Assembly (NCBI GenBank): GCA_037576195.1 | Contig: CM075101.1 | Coordinates: 42,718,001-42,782,000, forward strand | Length of the DNA stretch: 64,000 bases | Source: Phytoseiulus persimilis | Taxonomy: Eukaryota; Arthropoda; Arachnida; Mesostigmata; Phytoseiidae | Direction of reading: 5' to 3' | Part shown: positions 56,554-64,000 of the stretch, piece by piece | Layout: each line of letters opens with the position of its first letter | Position numbering within the stretch: the stretch's first letter is position 1 | Translations under genes and position numbers: made by a program | Notes under the pieces: model-generated | Seen by the model: the letters and a program-made list of their open reading frames with translations, nothing else | Database searches by the model: none | Told to the model about the DNA's origin: nothing

Positions 56554-58682
56554 ATGGCTCGAAGGGGCTCGGCGCCCGAGCCTGAGCTGGGAGAACTCGA
56601 CGCTTTCGAGAGAGACAACGGCCCCCGAAGGGAGGAGAGGGGGCGAGGTGCCCGGAGAGGGGGATATCGAGGGGGGGATGTTGCCCAAGAAATGGGGGAG
56701 GGGGAAGCCTTCAAGCGTAGCGCAAAAATTGCGCGCTCGCCGGCAAAGGGCATGGAAGGACTTGACGGAGGGGCGCGGCTATCGTTGGCCCATTCGACAC
56801 AAGGAAGGGGGATGGAGCTGGGGGACGAGGGGAAACCTGGGGAGGGGGCGCTAGGATCGAGGAAAAGGGGACCCGAGGGCGTACCCCAGAGAAGGAGACA
56901 CTGCGGAAAAGAACAGGGGTGGAGGGGACCGGCATGCAGGGAGCGCCGCCGACCCTAGGAGGTGGGGCGACCCAGAAGGGGGAGAGCCAGGGGGCTAGCG
57001 TTGGGAGAGACAAAGACGGAATCCAGCTCGAGCATGAGCTCAATCTCATGAGGAAGTACATGGAGAAACTCTCGAATCTTTGTAGAGCTCAGAATACCAA
57101 GGTGGAGCTGAAAGACCTGGGTAAGGTCATGCCCATTCTGTATGGTAAGCTGGAAGCCAGCCTCAGGAGGTCTTTAACCAAGGGGAGAGAGTCAGGGGAT
57201 GCGATATTGACCCGGACTGGGCACGGAAAAAGGTGGGGCGATACATGCAGTAAATGCGGCAGAGAGGGAAGCGGCAATAGGGTGAAAACAAGGGAGGAAG
57301 AGGTGGGGGAGATCGAGAAGAGGATCTCGACGGCGGTAACGCTCGAGGACCGCCTGGGTCGCCTTGACCTCGAATGGTCGGAGGAGTGCTTCAAGCACGT
57401 CAAGCGGACGCCGGAGGAGAACTGGGCCAGGGGTACCGAGATGGTTCTTTGGGGAGGGGGATAAGCCGGAGGGAGGGATCTGGAGAGACATTCGGGCACG
57501 ATTCCCGAAGATTGAGGAGCTCTGCGGGCTCGCGGCGGGCAACGTGGCGGTCCTGAGGAGTTTCGACGAGATGGGAATTGTTGGGGAATCGAGGGGGTCT
57601 AAGCGACCGGAGGGCACCAGACGACTGGTCGTAGGGATCATGAAAAAAGGGCAGATCGCAGGGGCGGAGACTCTCATTATGCTGGAAAGAGGGCTGGAGA
57701 AGGTTCTGGAGGTCGCCGGAACTGGGAGGGACCGACCGGAGGTCTTCGTTGACCCGGCCTGTCGAAACCAGCGGCTTCTCAGAGCTCTGGAAGTTGCATA
57801 CAGAGTCGTGGGAAAGACCCTTGGGGTCGGTGGGGAACTCGGGGTATGCTCAAGGGGGAAAATCGTCTCAACAGGGACGACGACCGGGAATGAGGGCTCC
57901 CAGAGGGCCACGTTAAAAGTTAAGGTGGGGGAGGGGGGACATTTGCGGAGGCTCTGAGGGGGATCAGGGAACAATGGGACTCCTGCAAATCGGATCTGAG
58001 AATCCGAGGGGTACCGACAAAGGATGGGGAGGGTAATCTCATTATAAGACTCAACGAGGTGAAGGAGGGTGCAGGGAGGGATCTAGTGAGGACACTCGAG
58101 GAGAAGGCGAATCTAGACGCCTACGTGAGAGTGGCACGTGGGGAGCGAACAGTGGCTCTCTGGGGTTTCGACCCGCTGGTCTCACCGGTGGAAGCGGAAC
58201 GTGCTCTCCGGAGCCTTCTGCAGATACCGGATGTCGCCAAGGTCAAGGCAGATGAGCCCCGTCTCGTCAGAGCCGAAGTGTGGCGAGCCCTGGTCACATT
58301 ACCAGTGGAACACGCGGACGCTCTCCTGCGTCACAGGACTGTCCAACTGGGGAGTCGGTGGTGCAGGCCCGAGCTGTGGGTTGACATTCAATTGTGCTTT
58401 AGGTGTCATGTGCCGGGGCACAGGGCGAAGGACTGCAAGGCTTGGGGTTGGGAGGGGAAGCTATGTTACAGATGCGGGAGCCCGGATCATCTGGCGAACG
58501 ATTGCGTGGAGTCCCCGAGGTGCTATGTATGTAAGTTGGACGGGCACCGGGCTGACAGCAGCGCCTGTCCGGCTCGGGGGCAAAAAATAAAAGAGGTCAT
58601 TGGTGCGGGGAAACGGGGCAACCGAGGCAATACAAGACCGACCGACGAGTGGATCACGGTGGGGAAAAAATCAAATAGATAA
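56554..58682 (+). pseudogene. LINE ORF1: Gag-like RNA-binding protein
   Basis: About 700 codons over four frames. N-terminal: Arg/Glu-rich, low complexity (56554-56958). Middle: helical segment (LEHELNLMRKYMEKLSNL, 57029 on) and a second basic/acidic region (57364-57957). C-terminal (about 57950-58682): a folded domain (DLRIRGVPTKDGEGNLI ... VDIQ) followed by three CCHC knuckles, CFRCHVPGHRAKDC, CYRCGSPDHLANDC and CYVCKLDGHRADSSAC. This is the standard layout of R1/Jockey-group ORF1 proteins, which coat the element's RNA. Frameshifts lie near 56940, 57400-57460 and 57955. It ends with TAA at 58680, two bases before the ORF2 ATG. Confidence 0.88.
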
Positions 58683-58684
58683 GA

Positions 58685-61357
58685 ATGAGTGAGGTGGGGA
58701 TAATCCAGATTAACTTGAACAGGTGCAGGGAGGCACATAATATGCTGGAAAGGGTGGGACGGGACAGAAGGGTGGGCTTGGCCCTGATGTCGGAGCCGAA
58801 CAAGGCTACCGTCAAGGGAAGGGCGGACTGGATCTGCGATGAGCTGGCAAATGCCGCGGGGTGGGTAATGGGACCACTGAAGCTGAGAGGGAGGGGTCAA
58901 GGGAAAGGGTCCATGTGGGTTCACGTGGATGGGGTCGGAGTTTTCTACTCATGCTACATATCACCTAACGTGGACTGGGAGTGTTTCAGAGAGTTCGTGC
59001 AAGAGCTGGGGACAGCATCGAGGGCAAAACGGGGTCAAATATCGTCATCACGGGGGATTTCAACGCGAAAAGCGTAACATGGGGAAATGCAGTGAGCGAT
59101 GCAGTGAGCATGGGATGGTCCCGACGTTCTTCGCGGCCAGAGGACAGTTGTTTATTAACTTGACCATGGCGAACGGGAGGGCTTTGGGAAACATTTCGGG
59201 GTGGGAAGTCTTAACAGACCAGGAGTCGCTCAGCGATCACAGATACATTGCATTCAGGTTGAGGGCAGCGGCAGCGGCGGGGACAGCGCTCGGGAGACAG
59301 GGAGGAAAATGGGATCCGAAGAAGCTGGACTTCGCGAAAGTGAGGGACTACATCGACGGGAGATGCAGGGGTAAAAGGGGGGGAGACTTGAGCGTGGCAG
59401 CATAGGAGGGGATTATGGAGAGGGCATGTAGCAAGGGGGGGTCGAGGGTAAAATATGTGGGAGGTAAGAGACCGAATTACTGGTGGAACGAGAAAGTAGC
59501 GGCCCTGCGCCGAAAGTGCATCCGGCTACAGAGAACTGCCAGTAGGACGGCTAGCTGGCTAGGACGTAGAGACAGGGGGGAAGAAGGGAGGACCACCTTC
59601 TTGGCACATATGATCAAGTATAGGGAGGCCAGAGCAGAACTAAGGGCGGGGATTAGAAGAAGCAAGGTGAGGGCCTGGAGGGAACTGATTGGGGAAGTGG
59701 AGAGGGACTTATGGGGAACACCGTATAAGGTTTTCATGGGGAAACTTAAGAGCAAAGGGCCTGAGATGCACAGGATAGGCTATGGAAAACAATTCAGGAG
59801 CTTTTCCCGGAGCGCCATGATAGAGGGGACTGTACATATGGGAGGAATGGGAAATGTGGAGCTGGCTCACGAGGTTACTCCACAGGAGATAATTCGGGCA
59901 GCCGACGGACTGGCGAAGGGCAAGGCGCCAGGGCAGGACAGGATTATCAACAGTTGACGCTGTAGGGTGGGTCCTGAAGAGGGCAGTGCAGGAGAGGGCA
60001 AAAAGCACAAAGACAAGGGGTTTCGTTCTGTTGGTTTTGCTGGATGTTAAAAATGCTTTCAATTCGCTGGGGAAAGATTTTGCAGGCGCTAGTGGATAGG
60101 GGGTTCTCAGGGTATCTGTTGAGGATCATATCATCGTATTTGTGGGATAGGGGGATCAGCACGGGCGGAGGTGTATACAAAGTCACGGCGGGGGTTCCGC
60201 AGGGTTCCATTTTGGGACCCACTTTGTGGAATCTTGCGTATGATGGGGTTCTGAGGTTGGATTTGCCAAAGGGAGCCGAGCTGCTGGCGTACGCCGATGA
60301 CCTGGCCTTGATGGTGACTGGAAAAACGGAAGGGGATGTACAAAGGGTGGGGAATCTGGCATTGGGGATGATCCATGAATGGATGGGGCTAATAAGCCTG
60401 GAGCTGGCGCCGCACGAAACTGAAGCACTGTATCTGATTGGGAAGAAAAGGGTAAAGGGGATCAAGCTGAGCTTGGGGGGGACCGAAATCCATCTGGTAG
60501 AGAGGGCTAAATATCTGGGGGTGATGTTGGATCGTGGGCTCACGGGAGGGGAGCCTATTAAGTATGTGATGGCGAGAGCAAGGGAAACGGCACGCAAGCT
60601 GGGAGTGCTAATGCCGAGGGTTGGCGGGGTACGGGATGGGCAGCGACGCCTACTGGCTCCGGTTGCGGAGTCGTCGGCAATGTACGCGGCCCCGGCGTGG
60701 GCGCACCTTGCACTCAGGACCCGGAGGGCTCGGACGGCTATCAGAGCGGCTCAAAGGACGCTGGCGCTTCGGGTGAGCCGGGCTTACAGCACGGTCTCGA
60801 CTGAGGCTGCCCTCGTCCTCGCAAAGATGGTTCCATGGGACTTCCCATGGGTTAATTGTGAATACGGGGAACTAAGCTATGGGGCAACGCAAGTCGTTAC
60901 TGGACATGGTCAGTTCCAGACTTACATGGTCAGAATCGGTAAAGCCCTGTCGGACGTCTGCGTTCTCTGCGACTCTGGCACCGCGGATGATGCTGATCAT
61001 ACGGTGCTCCGTTGTGCAGCGTTGGCGGAGGTCCGAGGGGTCACAAGAGGGGATGCAATGGGGGAAACAGTCAGGGAGATGTGGGAGTGGGGCATGCAAG
61101 GTCAGGCACAATTCACGCTAGTGATGAGATTCTTTGAAGCCGTCATGAGAGAAAAGGTAAGACGGAAAGAAAGGCGAAGAGCAGTGGTTCATGGAGGGAC
61201 TCTCCGGCTAGAAAGGGATGTTCTTTCGCCAAGACGCCGGAACAACCCACTGGAAACGGGCGGGAGGGAAGGGGGGGAGTCTGGGGTTGACGTTGAAGAT
61301 GGGTCGGCGGTCCGCCCGGGCCGGACTGGCGAAGGCGTTAATGCCCCCGGCACCTGA
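58685..61357 (+). pseudogene. LINE ORF2: endonuclease and reverse transcriptase
   Basis: Starts MSEVGIIQINLNRC, the apurinic-type endonuclease start. Endonuclease motifs continue in shifted frames: LALMSEPN, VITGDFNAKSVTWG (about 59045) and SLSDHRYIAFRL (about 59230). An RT N-terminal region follows (PNYWWNEKVAALRRK, GKAPGQDRI at about 59930), then a deletion: the next matching sequence is VDAVGWVLKRAVQERAK, so the first RT motifs are lost. From 60044 RT continues open with AGVPQGSILGPTLWNLA, AYADDLALMV, KYLGVMLDRGL, and a C-terminal finger (CVLCDSGTADDADHTVLRC), stop at 61357. The catalytic YADD is present but the enzyme is incomplete. Confidence 0.9.
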
Positions 61358-61565
61358 CACAGCATTTGATACGACACGTTTGGTAAAAGGAGCACATGAC
61401 ATCTCGGGCAGACAACATTGGAGGTAGCCTGGGGTAGAGTGGTTATAAGGAGCTGAGAATTTCGACTCCCGCTCCCATGGTAACGAAGTAATGCCAACGC
61501 AGTTCCGGCCATGGGTGGCGGACATTCACCCGAAAAGTGAAGGTTGGGGAGACACTAGGTTTTTA

Positions 61566-61584
61566 GTGGGTATGCGACTCCCAC
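61566..61584 (+). other. Conserved 3' hairpin of the LINE (copy 2)
   Basis: Same stem (GTGGG/CCCAC) as 55666-55684 with loop TATGCGACT; the flanking bases are also kept while much of the nearby UTR differs. Confidence 0.55.
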
Positions 61585-61652
61585 AGTACCGAGCGGGGCT
61601 GTGGCTCGGTCTGCATCACACATTTTTAATCCTGGTCCCCGCAAAAAAAAAA

Positions 61653-61710
61653 GATTGGTGTCGTAATCACCCCTCCAGATTCGGAGAAGCATGGTCAGAT
61701 TGGTCCCGGA
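61653..61710. repeat. 45-bp minisatellite, short block
   Basis: One to two units between the LINE and the foldback MITE; ends in GTCCCGGA (61703-61710), the left target copy of the MITE. Confidence 0.85.
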
Positions 61711-62636
61711 TAGACATGAATTTCCGAGAATCGGAACTCGGAAATTATTTTTTGAGTCGGAAAGGGAGATCCATCATCAACGGACGTTTTCAACCCACCG
61801 AAATCATCCGAGAAATGGTTTCCGACTTGGGCATGAGAAACGGAGTATCGATAGGAGGATATGAACCTGTGCTCCGCCATTGGCTCCGTTGAGACGCTTT
61901 TCACTCATTCGCTTGTATGAGTGAGATTTTTTGTGATGCTGAACTCGACGAAGTGAATTTCCAGTTGAGCCGATCTCTCCAGACTGGAGGCAGTTTTGTC
62001 AACATGTTGTCGAAATGGTGACATGAGAAGTGTGGGAGGTATTGAGTTTCTCGAGCGCGCACATCGCGACAATCGTCGGATGGCGAGGCGAGCTCACAAG
62101 CTCAACGGAACCATCATTCAGAGCCCACAGTGGAAGCGTGAAGAACCCCGTGAGATGTCGAGTCAAAGGCGTCGTAAGTATTTCGAATCTTGGATTCTGA
62201 TTTTGTTCCATTTGGAAACCCACAGAGCCGTAGGCAGCTGCCGTTGGAGGGAAGACTCGCGTTCGATGGATGCGAGACGTTCTGAAACGAATCTGAAAGT
62301 TCTCACAAGTTCTTCTGCGGCTGTCTCAGATCCCGCAAACTCCGGTGAGGGCATCCTTACTTCATCAGACGCAGAACTGCTTACTTTATCCACTTCTTCG
62401 AGCTCAGCATCACAAACAAAATCTCACTCATACAAGCGAATGAGTGGAAAGCGTCTCAAGGGAGCCAATGGCGGAGCACATGTTCATATCCTCCTATAGA
62501 TACTCCGTTTCTCGTGCCCAAGTCGGAAACCATTTCTTGGATGATTTCGGTGGGTTGAAAACGTCCGTTGATGATGGTCTCCCTTTCCGAATCAAAAAAT
62601 AATTTCCGAGTTCCGAGTCTCGGAAATTCATGTCTA
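61711..62636. mobile_element. 926-bp foldback MITE, hAT-like, with captured sequence
   Basis: Starts TAGACATGAATTTCCGAG and ends with its inverse; inverted arms of about 235 bp (61711-61945, 62402-62636) are about 95% identical. Exact 8-bp target duplication GTCCCGGA at 61703-61710 and 62637-62644. TAG-type ends and 8-bp duplication fit hAT (or P-like) transposons. The unique centre (about 61946-62401) contains an open, exon-like stretch on the + strand (GIEFLERAHRDNRRMARRAH ... EMSSQRRR) followed by GTAAGT at 62174 and a CCACAG at about 62220-62225, then a Ser-rich frame. This may be a captured gene fragment. Confidence 0.9.
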
Positions 62637-64000
62637 GTCCCGGAATCACCCCTCCAGGTTTTGAAAAGTATGCTGAGATTTGTCTCGAGATCACCCCTCA
62701 GACTTGGAAAGTGATAGTCAGATTGGTCTCGGAATCACCCCTCCAGACTTGGAAGAGTATGGTCAGATTGGTCCCGAGATCACTCCTCCAAACTTGGAAA
62801 GTAATGGTCAGATTGGTCTCGGAATCCCCCCTCCAGAGTAGGAGAGTAATGGCCAGATCGGTCCCAGAAACACCCCTCCAGAGTTGGAAGGTAATGGCCA
62901 GATTGGTCCCAGAAACACCCCTCCAGAGTTGGAAAGTAATGGCCAGATTGGTCTCGGAATCACCCCTCCAGAGTTTGAAAGCAATGGTCAGATTGGTCCC
63001 GAGATCACTCCTCCAAACTTGGAAAGTAATGGTCAGATTGGTCTCGGAATCACCCCTCCAGACTTGGAAAAGTATGGTCAGATTGGTCCCGAGATCACTC
63101 CTCCAAACTTGGAAAGTAATGGTCAGATTGGTCCCGGAATCACCTCTCCAGAGTAGGAGAGTAATGGCCAGATCGGTCCCAGAATCACCCCTCCAGAGTT
63201 GGGAAGTAATGGCCAGATTGGTCCCAGAATCACCCCTCCAGAGTTGGAAAGTAGTGGAAAGATTGGTCTTCCAATCACCCCTCCAGAGTTGGAAAGTAAT
63301 GGTCAGGTTGGTCCCGAGATCACTCCTCGAAACTTGGAAAGTAATGGTCAGATGGGTCTCGGAATCACCCCTCCAGACTTGGAAAAGTATGGTCAGATTG
63401 GTCCCGAGATCACTCCTCCAAACTTGGAAAGTAATGGTCAGAAAGGTCTCGGAATCACCTCTCCAGAGTAGGAGAGTAATGGCCAGATCGGTCCCAGAAT
63501 CACTCCCCCAGAGTTGGGAAGTAATGGCCAGATTGGTCCCAGAATCACCCCTCCAGAGTTGGAAAGTAATGGCAAGATTGGTCTTCCAATCACCCCTCCA
63601 GAGTTGGAAAGTAATGGTCAGATTGGTCCCATGATCACTCCTCCAAACTTGGAAAGTAATGGTCAGATTGGTCTCAGAATCACCCCTCCAGAGTTGAAAA
63701 GTGATGGTCGGATTGATCTTGGAATCACCCCTCCAAAGTTGGAAAGTAATGTCCAGATTGGTCTCGGAATCACCCCTCCACAGTTGGAAAGTAATGGTCA
63801 GATTGGTCCCAAGATCACTCCTCCAAACTTGGAAAGTAATGGTCAGATTGGTCTCGGAATCACCCCTCCAGACTTGGAGAAGTATGGTCAGATTGGTCCC
63901 GAGATCACTCCTCCAATCTTGGAAAGTAATGGTCAGATTGATCTCGGAATCACTCCTCCAGAGTTGAAAAGTAATGGCCAGATTGGTCCCGGAATCACCC
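62637..64000. repeat. 45-bp minisatellite, right block, runs off the window
   Basis: About 30 units, alternating variant types as in the main block (EITPPNLESNGQIGL, ESNGQIG-P-ITPPE). Continues beyond position 64000, so the array's full size is unknown. Confidence 0.95.

Larger units (their letters stand above)
56135..61652 (+). mobile_element. Near full-length R1-like LINE with internal deletion
   Basis: About 5.5 kb: a 5' UTR (to 56553), ORF1, ORF2, a 295-nt 3' UTR and a short A tail (61643-61652). Inserted in the minisatellite (array units on both sides), but I found no convincing target duplication, so the left edge is approximate. ORF1 has several frameshifts; ORF2 has frameshifts in the endonuclease and a deletion in RT. 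It belongs to the same family as 53934-55765 (same 3' UTR, closely related RT) but is not its direct source, as they differ at many positions. Confidence 0.92.

Noticed and set aside
57192-57974. 260-codon - strand frame antisense to LINE ORF1
   Set aside because: Pro/Ser-rich composition is the complement of the Gly/Arg/Glu-rich ORF1; no independent signals.
62637-64000. Regularly spaced repeats that could suggest a CRISPR array
   Set aside because: Whole units repeat without unique spacers, the context is eukaryotic, and no cas-like genes are present.

Overview
The window is eukaryotic nuclear DNA, almost certainly from an arthropod. A chelicerate such as a mite or tick would fit, but that is inference and I could not test it. 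The evidence is spliced genes with GT..AG introns, a cuticlin-type ZP-domain membrane protein, and a dense, nested set of arthropod-type transposons (gypsy, copia, BEL/Pao, R1-like LINE, hAT, Helitron, TA-flanked MITEs, a tRNA-derived SINE). There are no rRNA genes, operons or CRISPR arrays.

Layout. 1-10.6 kb is gene-poor, with a few candidate exons I cannot name. 10.7-15.4 kb holds the one confident host gene: a seven-exon ZP-domain protein on the + strand whose reconstructed CDS is 1281 nt (426 aa) with every intron phase consistent. 17.5 kb has a tRNA-headed SINE with a perfect 15-bp target duplication. 19.75-25.41 kb is a TA-flanked foldback MITE split by a 4.5-kb gypsy element that has 122-bp LTRs and a CGGGG target duplication. 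26.5-27.9 kb has a likely two-exon hypothetical protein, and 28.0-29.0 kb a second, uninterrupted copy of the MITE. 31.1-32.1 kb is a degenerate hAT-like MITE with GATCCGCGGATC clusters. 32.4-35.6 kb is a ZMYM1/DUF4371-like hAT transposon with TIRs. 35.6-40.6 kb holds unresolved sequence and an inverted-repeat pair.

40.64-47.31 kb is a copia element on the - strand, with 463-bp LTRs and a GGTCT target duplication, inserted next to a Helitron helicase remnant. It has lost most of gag, all of protease and nearly all of integrase. Between RNase H and the 3' LTR it carries about 3.2 kb of extra sequence: a signal-peptide/TM 'env-like' ORF overlapping the end of pol, a coiled-coil ORF, and on the opposite strand a spliced gene for a membrane protein with its own TATA-like box and poly(A) signals. 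This arrangement is the most unusual thing in the window.

48.9-50.6 kb is a BEL/Pao gag remnant (a 12-nt primer-binding site matching tRNA-Lys-primed elements is visible) that runs in frame into a 45-bp minisatellite encoding a 15-residue repeat. The minisatellite occupies most of 50.2-64.0 kb, leaves the window at the right edge, and shows a 1440-bp higher-order duplication. It is interrupted by a 5'-truncated LINE (53.9-55.8 kb), a near full-length but internally deleted LINE (56.1-61.7 kb) and a 926-bp foldback MITE with a perfect 8-bp target duplication.

Almost all transposon ORFs here are broken by stops or frameshifts. Only the ZP gene looks like a well-supported intact host gene.
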